DNA from: Thielaviopsis euricoi
Lineage: Eukaryota > Ascomycota > Sordariomycetes > Microascales > Ceratocystidaceae
Direction: 5' to 3'
DNA: 64,000 nt
Assembly: GCA_001599615.1 (NCBI GenBank)
Contig: BCHJ01000006.1
Coordinates: 188,744-252,743 of the forward strand
The notes beneath the pieces are model-generated. The model had not been told where the DNA came from. It saw nothing but the letters and a program-made list of their open reading frames with translations, and did not search any database. Below, one piece after another: positions 44,471 through 56,504 of this stretch. Made by a program: the position numbers and the translations under genes. Position 1 is the first letter of the stretch. Each line of letters opens with the position of its first letter.

Positions 44471-46532
44471 ATGCTTTCTCTCTTATGATAACTATCACTA
44501 CAGGCTTATCCTTCAGTTATATAATTAATGCTACGAACTCCGCTCTTAAACTAGTACTGTAGTTGTTCTCCCATGCTCGCCTATCAAGTACCTGAATATT
44601 ATACCAGTATCTACTAGTATATACCGTATATCTAGTCTCCCGGAAGCCCTTTAGACTATCAGTCACAGATACAAGCAAGCTTAGTCATCTCGGCACAAAT
44701 GCTTGGAGGCCTAAAAGGCCGCTTCGCCATTCCCAAAGTGAAAAGCATCTGTACATGACTCAATTTGGCAATTTGCACGGATAGCACAGAATCGTTGACG
44801 GAAAAGGTAATTTGGGACTTGTTTCTAAGCCAACGACTGATTCTATTGGCTGGCCACTTCAATTATTGCCGTATTGGGACACACAAATTTAGGGTCCAGT
44901 TTTGAGTCGCACGGCAAGGGCGAATTGCCGCGTTAAGCGCTGCAACCGACCCACATTTATACATGTGGCGCTAAGGCCGAACGTCAAGCCCTCTTGCCAA
45001 GTTCTCATCTATCAGCAAACAAAAAAAACGCAAAATAATAGAGTGCGCCACCATTAAGTTTGTGTTTGAGCTCTCGCTAATGTAGCTGGAATACTGCATT
45101 GCTTTGTAGTGGCAGTGGCTGAAAAAATAGACCAAAAATATACATTCTGGTATTCGTTATGCTGTGATGGAGAAGACAAAATTTGAGGAAACTTTGGTGT
45201 TCGCCTTGTATATCGTGTCTTATCTGAGCTCCCTGTCACTTACGGCTAAAATATATCAAGCTGTGAAAAAAGGCAAGCGCTTGTTACATCTAGGCTACTA
45301 GATCCTAGCTATCGACGTCACCTTTTTTGTGCCGCCAGTAATGCCCTATGGAGCCCGTTCCCGCATTGGTGGAACATCGCACCAAAGACCCGACGACAGT
45401 CTAGCAAACAAAAAGAAAGTTTGGATCAAATGCTACGAATTACTGAGCCAGCAGCATATTTGATATAATAAATTTAACTTCGGACGACTACATTTAGAGT
45501 CGTTGTGAAGCTGCAGGACGTATAGTGTAGTTAATGAGTAAGCCACAGACAAAATATGCCAATTAACTATATTTAAGGCTAGTGTGCAATCAAATCTAAA
45601 TTTGTCATACAGAATGACTCAGGAGTTGAATTGTTTCTGTAGCGCATCAAATTCTCGCGTATCGGATTGTTCCAACATGCATGGAAGGTTTCTTCTGTTT
45701 CTCGCGAATTAACTGTGTTGTTCTAGTGCCATTCGTATATTTCCTCTCAACTAACAACTGCATGGTTTCTTTTCGTCTTCTGCACCTATAAAAACCCTGC
45801 AAATCAGTTATCCATTCAACGCTCACCCGATGCTCGTGATATCGGATTAAAGAACTCACTTGCCGCTCCCATTTTCTTGCCACATTGCCGAAATTGACGG
45901 AACCTGGAAATTTCTATTCTTTTTCTACTCTTTCCATCAAGCAATACAGTCCCTCATCTCTGGTCCATTGCAGGCAGAACATGTCAGTCTACTATAATTC
46001 CCTGACTCTCCCTTAGACCTATTTTATTGGGAGCCTATTTCTTTTCAGGCAGCCAAAAGACTAAATAAGTTTCACGATTTTCCAACATCATTCTTCTGCC
46101 TTTCTCAAAGCCACACACTGCCACACAAGCTGCCACAGTCAATTTAAGCCCGAGCCGCCACACCAAGTCCAAACAGTCGAACGAAGCCCTCGCGATACTT
46201 GCCCCGAAAAAAAGCCCCACCGGCTACTCGTCGGCTTAACATCTTTCATACTATAAATTACTGGCTCAGCGCCCACCAATTGAATTTATTCTTCCTTTTT
46301 ATTTTTCTCCTTCCTTTTTTTTCGATTTCATATCTCGACTTTCAACCAACTAATACCGATACGAATTCTCACCAATTTTCCACCGATTTTCCACGCGAGC
46401 TAGTCTTGCGTCGCGACTTCCTATTCAAAGAATATTTGATAATTCCAGGTACAGAAAAAAAAAGTTTGCCCTTTTGTTGCGTCCCCGTTCTTATCATTCC
46501 CTTTTATCTCCAGAGCCGTCGCCGTGCTGACC
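44471..46532. other. 2-kb spacer upstream of the GPI-protein gene
   Basis: AT-rich. The last 250 nt are CT-rich leader-like sequence before the wall-protein gene. Only short unrecognised frames are present. Confidence 0.5.
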
Positions 46533-47834
46533 ATGCTGGTCTTCATGGTCATTCAGCTCTTGCCGCTGTTTGCCGCTGGCGTGCACAGCCTGCCGATTCC
46601 CATCGGAGCTCCTCGTGGCTTAGAGCTGGTCTCTTTCCATGGCCATAGCTCTGCGCTTTCCCCTTTAGGCTTTAACTCTTCTCGCATACCCCATCAGGCC
46701 CACTCCATCACCACCATCACCCAAGCCTCTCTCGTCACTGTCACTACCGCCTTTATCTCTCCTACTTCTCATTCCCATCCCGCCACTGTGTCTGTCTCTT
46801 TTTCATCATCGTTATTACCGTCACCGTCCTCGTCATCTTATTCATCGTCGTCGTCAATTCATACACCGGTCCCTACATCCTCTTATTCTCATGATAGTTT
46901 GTCCCTCCGAGGATTTTATCGCGGCTCGCACAAGGTTGCGTATGCGAATATACATCCTCGCGGTACAAACGAATCACACCCCAGCTATGTATCTATAGTG
47001 GATATGGCTGAGAGCAGTGCCACCACCACAGCCCTCAAGAGTCGCTATCTCGACATCACTGAAGCCCCCGAAGTTCTCCCTAGCTCTACCCCATCTACCA
47101 CATACACATCAACTTCCACTACATCGTCTGAGCTTGTCATAATTACTGCGCCGCCCGAGATCCCCCTCGATTACAAGACTATCACAATCACACAATGCCA
47201 ACACGCCACCGCGTCTGTGATATCGGTGGTTGATAATTCGTGCTTAACGTTGTACGGAATTGTCCCACAGGAATTTGAGATGCCCACAGCGGCTGCGGCT
47301 ACTGCGATTACGACAACTGTTATCGGGGTGGGTGAGGGCAATCCTATCATAACAATTGTCATTCCTGTTAGTACCCCCCAGCCGACCGATACGATTACGA
47401 TGACTACGACCGCGATTTTAACTCCGACCGAAACCGAGACCTCGATCACTGTCACCACTTCGACAATTACCGCCACCGCCACCGATACCGCCACTCGGAC
47501 GACAGCTGAGACCTCGACCGCCACGACGCTCTCTACAGTCATAGTCTCCTCGACCACTACCTCTACCGCCACTACCACGTCCTCTGTTACCTCGACACAA
47601 ACATACACACCCAATACCGCTTCGCCAACTTCCGAGAGCATTAGTGGAAACGACACTCGCGGAGATAAGGTTAGCACTAGTGACACAGACAGCTCCATTG
47701 ACGGCGATAACTTTGAGCAAGGCCATAACAGAACATCAGGCGCTGCCGCGGTTGTTGTTAACGCCATTGTGTGGCCAGTTATCGGTGCTGTGGTCATCGC
47801 CGTCACGGGTCTCATGATTGCTGCTTTGGTTTAA
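46533..47834 (+). CDS. Thr/Ser-rich predicted GPI-anchored cell-surface protein
   Basis: 433 residues from the first ATG of the frame at 46533. Residues 1-19 are a signal peptide (MLVFMVIQLLPLFAAGVHS). Residues about 50-130 are Ser-rich and 190-390 are Thr-rich (TTTAILTPTETETSITV-type), a heavily O-mannosylated stalk. A short conserved-looking module with a Cys pair (TITQCQHATASV, then DNSCLTLYG) sits near 235-260. The C-terminus has an NRTSGAAA region followed by a hydrophobic stretch to the last residue (VIGAVVIAVTGLMIAALV). This is the GPI-addition pattern, although a plain TM anchor cannot be excluded. Probably a cell-wall mannoprotein, adhesin or wall-stress sensor type; the cytosolic tail needed for a Wsc-type sensor is absent. 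Specific function is unknown. Confidence 0.8.
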   Translation: MLVFMVIQLLPLFAAGVHSLPIPIGAPRGLELVSFHGHSSALSPLGFNSSRIPHQAHSITTITQASLVTVTTAFISPTSHSHPATVSVSFSSSLLPSPSSSSYSSSSSIHTPVPTSSYSHDSLSLRGFYRGSHKVAYANIHPRGTNESHPSYVSIVDMAESSATTTALKSRYLDITEAPEVLPSSTPSTTYTSTSTTSSELVIITAPPEIPLDYKTITITQCQHATASVISVVDNSCLTLYGIVPQEFEMPTAAAATAITTTVIGVGEGNPIITIVIPVSTPQPTDTITMTTTAILTPTETETSITVTTSTITATATDTATRTTAETSTATTLSTVIVSSTTTSTATTTSSVTSTQTYTPNTASPTSESISGNDTRGDKVSTSDTDSSIDGDNFEQGHNRTSGAAAVVVNAIVWPVIGAVVIAVTGLMIAALV

Positions 47835-48693
47835 GTTTTCACTTAAGTCAAATCTCTATCTTGTCCCCGCACATTGGACCTCTGTGGCATTTGCTACTAC
47901 AATGGCCTTTCTCTCTCAAGCTGTAGCTAGGTCTTTTTTTTTTCTTCGTTCTCGCCTGATTTGATTTCTCCTTTACGGTTTTTGCCGTTTTGTTTTTCTT
48001 TTTTTTTCGGCTTTGATTCGAAATCGTTTGTTTTTTTTTTTCTGTTTTTTTATTCACTTTTCAAGTTCGGCTTTGTTTCGAGCTCTGTCTTTTGTTTTCT
48101 TCGTTTTGCTTTTTCGAGCTCGGTTGTGTTTCGAGCGTTTTGCTTTCTTTTCTTTTACCTTTGTTCACTGTCATGAGTTCTGTATTTTGTTGTTGTTATT
48201 CTTTTCGGTTCGGCTTTGTTTCGATCGTTTTTTTTTTTTCTATGTTTTCATTCACTTCACCCCTCTTTTTATCATGCCTGCAAAGTTTTCCACGATTATC
48301 GAGTTGGTTTAATCTGATTCGTAAACTGTTGGGAACTCGAAATATGACATCCCCTACCACTTCACTTTCATGATGTTATGACGTTACGATTCTGTGTCTT
48401 ATGACTCTAGCCGGTAGCTGGTCTACCCGCCCTTAATGATAATGCTAATACTAATTTCGTCCGAACAATAAGTCCCATGTTTGCTATGTGTGTATATCTT
48501 GTGAGTAAACTTCTTGATGTAATACTATGAAAGAGTAAATAAACGCCCTTGTACCGTAGGTGATAATACCCATATTCCTTAAACGCCATGTAATATTGTG
48601 AACGCAAAACAAAAACCAAGCATAAAATAGCAAAACGTCAAGTTCAGAAGACGCATGCTGTAGAAAAGCCATAGTCATGAGAAACCAAGCACT
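47835..48693. other. Convergent 3' region with degenerate repeats
   Basis: The tail-to-tail spacer between the GPI protein and ELYS genes. It is T-rich and holds the four-unit repeat at 48008-48235. No gene is seen. Confidence 0.55.
48008..48235. repeat. Degenerate direct repeat, four units around CGGCTTTGTTTCGA
   Basis: Units begin near 48008, 48068, 48120 and 48212. Each carries a CGGCTTTGTTTCGA-like core followed by a T-rich spacer; the first and last units also share TTCATTCACTT-type sequence downstream. Spacing is irregular (about 50-90 nt). Confidence 0.65.
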
Positions 48694-49738
48694 CTACGAT
48701 GACCGGCCACCAAGACCATTAGTCACACCCTCAACAACACCACCCCACTGGCTGCTGATTCCACGCTCTGCAATGGCCTCCTGGTAACGTCCCGTAGCGA
48801 TCTTGCGCATGAAAAGAGTATCCCGTGCCTTCTTGAGATTCTTGCCCGCTCCATGAGTCAAGAACTCCTCAAACCACTCCTCTTCGCATTTTTCAAAGAC
48901 ACTGCCGACCAGTTCAACGGCACGCGACGCACCACTCTGGTTACCAGCGCCATCGAGCACACTTGCAATGAGCTGGCAAAAGAGGAGCTCACGAGTGGTT
49001 TCGCTTTGAGTGCGAGAGTAGACGAGCGATTGCGACACGCTAGTCTTGGCCATGGCATCAAAGAGAATTTCGAGGGTGCTCGCAGACTTGATAACAGGCT
49101 GCACGGTGTGGAAGTAGGTCAAAACTAGGGTGTAGTCGCCAGCGGGGGCGTTGAGAGCAAGAACAGTGACGATATCGTCGGAAAAGTCGGGAATCAATGA
49201 AGGGTGGGTGATGTAATCAAGAGCGCGCTTTAGAAATAATGGTTAGTATAAGAATAATACAACAATATCGCGATTGACCTACAGTGAACTGGTGCTTATC
49301 GAGATAGTAGAGGCCCTTCATGAACGTCTGGTAGCGTTTCGGCAAGCCAGTGGTGTCGGCAAAAACATCGGCAAGGTCATTGGCCCTTCTTTGAGGCGCA
49401 AGATCGAGCAGCGTATAAAACAGAATAGACAGGCGATGGTGGGTGCTCATATTGGCTTCACACACTTCCTTGTGAAAGCTTCGCAGCGCACTGTGGCTTT
49501 TGGGAGGGTAGATTTTAGCTACAAAGAGTTAGCTTAATGTATTCTTAAAGATCAAGATAAACAGAGAATAAAATAAGATAATAGACTCACACTTGGTGAT
49601 ACCCAACGTCCGGAGTACACGATCAATGAACAGAGCGCCCTCTAGGCCTTTGCGCAGACCTTCAGCCTCAGTCGCCTGGCTACGGTCGACAAAGGACTCT
49701 GTACCAAAGACCGACTCAAAATCCAAATAATCAATCAT
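48694..49738 (-). CDS. ELYS-domain nuclear pore assembly protein
   Basis: A 305-residue fungal short form of ELYS/MEL-28, a nuclear pore protein that associates with the Nup84/Nup107 outer-ring complex. Three exons, 49738-49591, 49518-49283 and 49227-48694, have CTAAC branch points in both introns. The protein is all alpha-helical. Exon 1 reads MIDYLDFESVFG and ends near FIDRVLRTLGITK. Exon 2 holds HHRLSILFYTLLDLAP and KRYQTFMKGLYYLDKHQF, the core of the ELYS domain, and exon 3 continues with ALDYITHPSL and TLVLTYFHTVQP. Metazoan ELYS has a beta-propeller and an AT-hook; neither is present, as expected for fungal short forms. It ends in GGRSS. The domain assignment is from recognised pattern, so moderately sure. 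Confidence 0.8.
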
Positions 49739-50377
49739 TTTGAGTCCGACAAATACTATGCTATTAATTGACCGATAAAGCGACAAATAGACACTTGCTA
49801 TTCAATGGCCGCATCTAACCTTAGAAGCTCTCGACTCTAAAAACCGTGATCCTGCGCTGCTGCGCTAATCTTCAGCCACACTTTGAGCCTGCGCGTTTGC
49901 GCGACGGTTGAAAACTTAAGCTGTGGCGTTTCCTGAGGCGCTGTCTGTTTGGCTTTGTTTTTGTTTACGGGTGTTGCCTAATTGGGTTTGAAGACTTCTA
50001 GGCCTTGTTGCCAGAAGTAGCAGCTTCCTTGGGGGCCCATCCTATGATGCTAGTGCTACTGGTAGGACAAATGCATTGGTTTTTCTCACCGCCAACAAAA
50101 GTTGAAATTTTGGTAGGAAAGTAGCAAAACAATTGCGACAACCTGCGATAATCTCAGCCTTGTTGACTCCACATTAATTTATTCTGCCGTTAATTTGTAA
50201 TTGATCTATTAACAGCACAACTCGCGCCCTCTACTGCATTTATTTTCCCATCGATACAATTAATACCCCTCCTTGCTACTAAGCCCTCCCCGGTAAGCAT
50301 TTTGCTTCTTGGCCGAATTATCGCGTCGCAAAAGAGCCCCGCGATCCGATCCGAGTGCCGACAATATATCCACAATT
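49739..50377. promoter_or_regulatory. Shared divergent promoter, ELYS / SMC4
   Basis: 639 nt between two head-to-head nuclear genes. It contains GCGCG-rich words near 49890 (TGCGCGTTTGCGCGAC). These resemble, but do not exactly match, cell-cycle MCB-type elements. A bidirectional promoter is inferred from layout only. Confidence 0.45.
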
Positions 50378-53300
50378 ATGTCGACCCGAACCCGGCGCGG
50401 CGCCCGGCGCATTGCTGACGATGACGCCGACGAAGGCAGCGCTGCCAACACAAGTGTCGCCAACACTTCGATTGTTTCGGCCCGCTCAACACGCTCCACA
50501 CGTTCTACCAGATCGACACGATCTACTCGACAGCAGCCACAACTGCCGCCGCCTCCTCCTCCCGACAGCGACGATGATGAACTCAGCCCTCCTCCATCAA
50601 GCCCGGAAAAGAAACCGGCCCGTACACGCAAAGCTGCTCCGGCCCCGGCTCCGGCTCCGAGATCAGGACGTGGTCGCGCCAGAAAGCCGCCGGTAATTGA
50701 AGAGTCTTCAGAGGAGGAAGAAGAAGAAGAGCAGGACGAGGACGAGGACGATGAGGAGGAGGATGATGACAGCGACGAAGACGAAGAGGAAGAAGACGAC
50801 GACGAAGAAGAGGAGGATGAGCTTCCAAAACCGCACAAAAATTCCAAGCAGAAACAAGACAATGGCAATAAAAGCTCTGATCTTTCTGATATTGAGTTTT
50901 CCGACGACCCTGCCGAAGAGCTTGCATCGCAGCTGGAGGAAGAGTCTTCCCGCCTCATCGCCTCGTCCGCCATCAAAGCCGTTTCTCACCAGCACATGAG
51001 CTTTGATCCTCCGGTTTCCGATCTCAACTTGGCGCGCGCTGCTCCATCATCCCCTACCAAATCCCAGATCAAAAGAGAACAAACCCCGACGAGAACGATT
51101 CCTGATCTGTCGTCCAACGTCAATCTTCCTCCACTGTCGCAGAAGCCTATGCTCGGTGCATCGCAGTCTCCAACCAAACTTGGTGGATCGCAATCGCCGG
51201 TCAAGTTTGGTCTACCACAGTCACCAACCAAACTTGGCGCCTCACAGTCACCGATGAAACCAATCGGTCTGCAATCCCCAATGAAGCCCGGCGGGTTACA
51301 ATCACCGATGAAGGCTGGGTTATATTCTCCAATGAAACCTGGTGGCTCACAATCGCCACTGAAGTCGCTGAATCCTATGGGCGCAGTACTTGATCGGCCG
51401 ATGGACATTGTCCTGAAGGCGCGCACCATGCCGATTCCAGTGGTTGAGGACGTGGCCCCAAAGCCGCGCATTGTGATTACGTATTTGATCTTGACCAACT
51501 TCAAGAGCTACGCCGGTCGCCAAGAGGTTGGCCCTTTCCACGCATCGTTCTCGTCGGTTGTTGGACCTAACGGTTCCGGAAAGTCAAATGTCATTGATTC
51601 CCTACTATTTGTGTTTGGTTTCCGCGCCAGCAAGATGCGCCAAGGAAAAATCTCGGCCCTGATTCACAACTCGGCGCAGCACCCCAACTTGGATCACTGT
51701 GAGGTTTCAGTGCACTTTGAGGAAGTCCTCGATAAGGTATGGTTCAACTTGTCCATCCCGTCCTATTCAAGTTCGTACTAACGTGTTTATCTAGCCTGGC
51801 GGCGGCTCCGAAGTTGTCCCTGATTCCAAGCTCACTATTTCGCGTCGCGCCTTCAAAAACAACTCCAGCAAATACTACATCAACGAACGCGAGTCCAACT
51901 TTACGGCCGTAACAACTCTTTTACGAGACCGCGGTGTTGATCTCGACCACAAGCGTTTCCTGATTCTTCAGGGCGAAGTCGAATCCATTGCCCAAATGAA
52001 GGCCAAGGCTGGAAACGAGCACGAAGATGGTCTTCTCGAGTACCTTGAGGACATTATCGGCACGTCGCAGTACAAGACACCCATCGAAGAAGCTGCCAAC
52101 GAGGTTGAGACCCTGAACGACGTTTGTGTTGAAAAGAGTGGCCGTGTGCAGCATGTTGAGAAGGAGAAAAACAGTCTTGAAGACAAGAAGAATCGTGCTC
52201 TGGCCTTTGTTCACAACGAAAACGAGCTTGCCTTGAAACGCGCTGCGCTCTTCCAGATCTTTATTGCTGATAGTCAAGACAACATCAATGTCAGCCAAGA
52301 GGCCATCGACAAGATCTCCGCAGAGCTCCAAGCAGAGCTAGAAAAGCACGACGGTAGCGAAAAGCTCATCAAGGATCTTACTAAGGCTTTTTCGCGCGGC
52401 AACAAAGAAGTCGAAGCATCTAACGAGGAACTTCAAGCTCTGGTGAAAGAAGTATCGCGGTTTGAGCAGGAGCGCGTCAAGTTTGAAGAGAAGCGCAAGT
52501 TCCTCAACGATAAGCGTAAGAAGCTTGAAAAGACGATCGGAAACGCGCGCAAGACGGCAATTGAGGCCCGCGATACCATGGAGAGCTGCTCTGCCGATAT
52601 CGAAGCCCGCTCATCAACGGTCGCCGATCTCGAGGCCCAGGTTCAGAGTGAAGAAGCTGAGCTGGCTCGGATCAGAGATGGACTCAAGGGCAAGACCCAG
52701 GCCTACTCAGACAAGATCGCTACTCTCCAGAAGTCGCTCGAGCCGTGGGTCGAAAAGATCAACCAAAGACAGTCAGCCATTGCCGTTGCAGAGTCTGAAC
52801 TCAACATTTTGCACGAAAAGGCTAACGCCGGTGCCGTTGCTCTTTCTGAGCTTGAGGCAAAGGCCAAGTCGATCAAGACGTCTGGTCGTCAAAAGGAAGA
52901 GCAGATTAGCCAATGGGAGGCTGAAAAGGCATTGCTAGAGCAGGAACTTGCCGAGGTCCAGGCTGAGCTGAAGGGTCTCAGTGACCAGGAGCCGCGTGTC
53001 AGAGCCAAGATTTCTAATGCACGTCAAAAGGCTGATGAAGCGCGCTCCAACCTCAGCAAGAGCCAGACGCAGGGCAACGTGTTGACGGCCCTGATGCGCA
53101 TGAAAGAGTCTGGCAGAATCGAGGGCTTCCATGGCCGTCTGGGAAACCTCGGTACGATTGACGAGAAGTACGACATTGCCATCTCGACAGCCTGTGGTGC
53201 CCTCGACAATTTTGTCACAGACTCTGTCGAAGGCGGTCAGCAGTGCATCGAGTACCTGCGCAAGACCAACCTTGGCCGTGGAAACTTTATGTGTCTGGAT

Positions 53301-55427
53301 AAGCTGCGCGTCCGCGACATGCGCTCAATTCAAACCCCGGAGAACGCCCCTCGCCTTTTCGACCTGATCATTCCAAAGGAAGACAAGTTCCGGCCGGCAT
53401 TTTACCACGCTCTTCAGGACACTCTGGTGGCCAATGACTTGGCACAGGCCAACCGTATTGCATACGGTGCCAAGCGCTGGAGAGTGGTGACGCTGGCTGG
53501 CGAGCTGATTGACAAGTCGGGTACCATGTCTGGTGGTGGCACGACAGTCAAGCGCGGACTCATGTCGTCTAAGTTGGTGTCTTCAACCTCGCCCGAGGCA
53601 GTGGCCAAGCTTGAGCAGGACAGAGACGCTCTGGAGGCCAAGTTCCAGGAGTACCAGGACTACATGCGCGACCGCGACAACCGCGTGCGCGAGCTGAAGA
53701 ATGAAATCCCTAGACTGGATACCAAGATTCAGAAAATGACGCTTGAGATTGAGAGCATGTCCAAGAATCTGACTGATACGGTCCGTCGCATGAAGGAACT
53801 CAGCCGCGAAAACCAGCCTTCGACCACGGATAACAGCCGTGTCGAAGCTCTGACAAGCGAAATCGCCAAGCTCAATCACGACATTGAACGACTGCATGGC
53901 GAGACGGCCAGTGTTGAGGCGGAAATCAAGGGCCTGCAGAACAAGATTATGGAGGTTGGTGGTGAGAAGCTGCGGGCTCAACGCGCCAAGGTTGATGGGC
54001 TCAAGGAGGAAATCTCGGACAATGCAGAGGAAATTTCCAAGGCTGAAGTGCGCAAGGTCAAGGCCGAGAAGCAGATTGCCAAGCTGGAAAAGGAGTTTGC
54101 AAAGGCGTCCAAGGAGCTTGAGACGGCAGCGCATGATCTGGAACGGCTGGAGAACGAGGTGGCTAATCAGGACCAAATCTCTACCGAGCTCAAGAACCGT
54201 GCCGAGTCTGCCGAGCAGGCGCTGTCGGTCAAGAAGAAGGAACTGGCAGCTCTGAAGGCAGAGCTTGATGAGAAGACAGCGGAGCTCAACGAGACGCGTG
54301 CCGTAGAGATTGAGATGCGCAACAATCTTGAGCAGAACCAAAAGGTGCTTGTGGAGAGCCAGCGCAGCTTCAAGTACTGGCAAGACAAGCTCTCGAAGCT
54401 GGAGCTGCAAAATATTGAAGACCTAATGGGCTCAGGGCCGATTGTTATCAAGAGAAGCCACAATGGAAAGAAGCCTAAGGCCAAGAAAGCACGGCGCACG
54501 GTGGAAGACAACGACGAGGATGTGGAAATGGAGGACGTGGATATGACAGATGCTGATGCAGAGGAGGACGAGGAGGAGGAGGGCGATGAAGACGGAGATG
54601 ACAAGATGCAGGAAGATGGGCTGGAAGAGGGAGACGAGGAGATCCCGCTGTCTAAGCAGCCGCAGGAACTTCCACGCTACTCACGCGACGAGCTAGCCGA
54701 CATGAGCAAAGACGCGCTGAAGCACGAAATCGCGACGCTTGAAGAGAAGCTCAAGGATGTCAATGTCGATCTCGGCGTGCTGTCCGAGTACCGGCGGCGT
54801 GTAGAAGAACACGCGCACCGCTCGCAAGATCTCGCGTCAGCGGTGGCGCAGCGCGATGCGGCCAAGAAGCGCTGCGACGACCTGCGCCATCTACGGCTGG
54901 AGGGCTTTATGACGGGCTTCAGCACGATTTCTCTACGGCTCAAGGAAATGTACCAGATGATTACGATGGGCGGCAATGCTGAGCTGGAGCTGGTGGACTC
55001 GCTGGACCCGTTCAGCGAGGGCATTTTGTTCAGTGTGATGCCGCCCAAGAAGTCGTGGAAGAACATTTCCAACCTGTCGGGTGGCGAAAAGACGCTATCG
55101 TCGCTGGCGCTGGTGTTTGCGCTGCACCACTACAAGCCAACGCCGCTGTACGTCATGGACGAGATTGACGCGGCGCTGGACTTCCGCAACGTGTCGATTG
55201 TGGCCAACTACATCAAGGAGCGGACCAAGAATGCACAGTTTATTGTGATTTCGCTGCGCAACAACATGTTTGAGCTGGCGGCGCGGTTGGTCGGTGTGTA
55301 CAAAGTCAGCCACATGACCAAGAGCGTGACGATTGAGAACAAAGACTACATCAAGCGGCGGAGAGGAGGACGCGGGCACAAGCAGCAGCGGCAGCCGTCG
55401 ACCCAAGCGCCGTTGGTTCTTAGATAG
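50378..55427 (+). CDS. SMC4: Condensin subunit SMC4
   Basis: The ATPase arm of condensin that pairs with SMC2 and compacts mitotic chromosomes by loop extrusion. Exons 50378-51736 and 51795-55427, split by a 58-nt intron with a perfect TACTAAC branch point, give 1663 residues, long for SMC4. The N-terminal extension (about 385 residues) is disordered: an Arg/Ser/Thr repeat (STRSTRSTR), poly-Pro, an acidic run at about 108-150, and eight SPxK nonapeptide repeats at 264-329. Walker A is GPNGSGKS at 396-403. A coiled coil follows, then the hinge at about 890-1060 (GFHGRLGNLGTIDEKYDIA, and GTMSGGGTTVKRG). The second coil carries an acidic insert of about 50 residues, encoded around 54500-54650. 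The C-terminal head has the signature LSGGEK at about 1547 and Walker B VMDEIDAALD near 1573. IISLRNNMFELA-type sequence (VISLRNNMFELA here) and the CUT3/SMC4-specific hinge identify SMC4 rather than SMC2. Confidence 0.97.
51167..51364 (+). repeat. Tandem nonapeptide-coding repeat (SPxK x8) inside SMC4
   Basis: Eight in-frame units of about 27 nt encode SPTKLGGSQ, SPVKFGLPQ, SPTKLGASQ, SPMKPIGLQ, SPMKPGGLQ, SPMKAGLY, SPMKPGGSQ and SPLK. One unit is a codon short. Each SPxK fits the Cdk consensus S/T-P-x-K/R. Confidence 0.9.
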
Positions 55428-56482
55428 CGCTGATGCTGCTATTGGGGGGCTGGCAGTTTTACTGAGCTGAGTGTAGCTCAGCGGTGGATGTACAGTACAT
55501 AAACGAATGAGAGTAGAATTGGTAATAATCTTTTTTTTGGGGTCATTTATTTGGTGTGAACTACAGAGGTACGCGAGTTGCCAAATTATAACAAGCATAA
55601 GTATACAAAGTGGGTAAGTGAGTGTGATTTGTACTGCTCAGTACACAGACACGGACACGGACTCAACTTTGGCAACGAAATTAAAAAGAGAGAGAAGAAA
55701 TCAGCGGCAGATGATCAAGAATAACAGACACTTTTCTCGGCTAGTGAAATCAACGAATCACGACTAGACTAACAAAGGAAAAGTGAAAAAAAAGAATTTT
55801 AGGACACAGACACCGAAGGGGGAGACAAAGGAAAGGAGAAAATACTAACAAAGAGAGGACAACTATGTACAGCAAAATAGTCATGAAGAAGAGAGAGAAA
55901 CAGAAAGCTTGAGAAAGACAGACAAAAAAAAGAGAGAGGCCAGGTACAGCGAGAGACGCAGCTCTATTTCGTTTCCTTTAGTGTTTAGTTTACTGTGTGT
56001 CTGGCTGGTGTTTCATCGGTGTGCGATGGATGTTTCTACCTTGTAGCCAGCCAGTCAGCCAACAGAAATAGTATCAAGTAGTACTAAGTTGTGAGTCTGG
56101 ATCTCTCGATCTCTGATCCACGGGACTTTGATCGGTGTGTTTTTGCGTCATTTCATCAACTTTTTTTTTTTCATTGATCTTCTCTTTACTTGCCAGGTGA
56201 GTCTGCCCGTTCTTCCTCAGGGACCAAACCATGGTTCTAACGCGTCATTCGTCCTGCAGGTTTTTTCTTCGCTTGTTCTTTTTTATTATTGTTACTGTCT
56301 CGCGGAGAATTTGCACAAACACTGACCTGGCCTGGGTCAAAGACGAGACTGGACCAGGCCAGGTCAAGCCCAAAACGCAAAGAGTTAATTTGGCGGATCT
56401 TCCAAAAAGAAAAGAAAAAAAAATTTCTTCCTTTCTGAAAGAAATCCAGTGCTGATCTCTTGTAACAGCACGGATGTCTTTC

Positions 56483-56504
56483 TTTTTTTTTTTTTTTTTT
56501 NTTT
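56483..56504. other. Poly(T) with an undetermined base (N at 56501)
   Basis: Eighteen T, one N and three T. This marks an uncertain homopolymer length in the assembly, not biology. Confidence 0.9.

Noticed and set aside
46199..46648. 149-codon frame ahead of the GPI-protein gene
   Set aside because: It starts at a non-ATG codon in a CT-rich leader, in a different frame from the real gene.
52462..54604. Alternative long frames inside SMC4, both strands
   Set aside because: These are shadows of the high-GC coiled-coil coding sequence.
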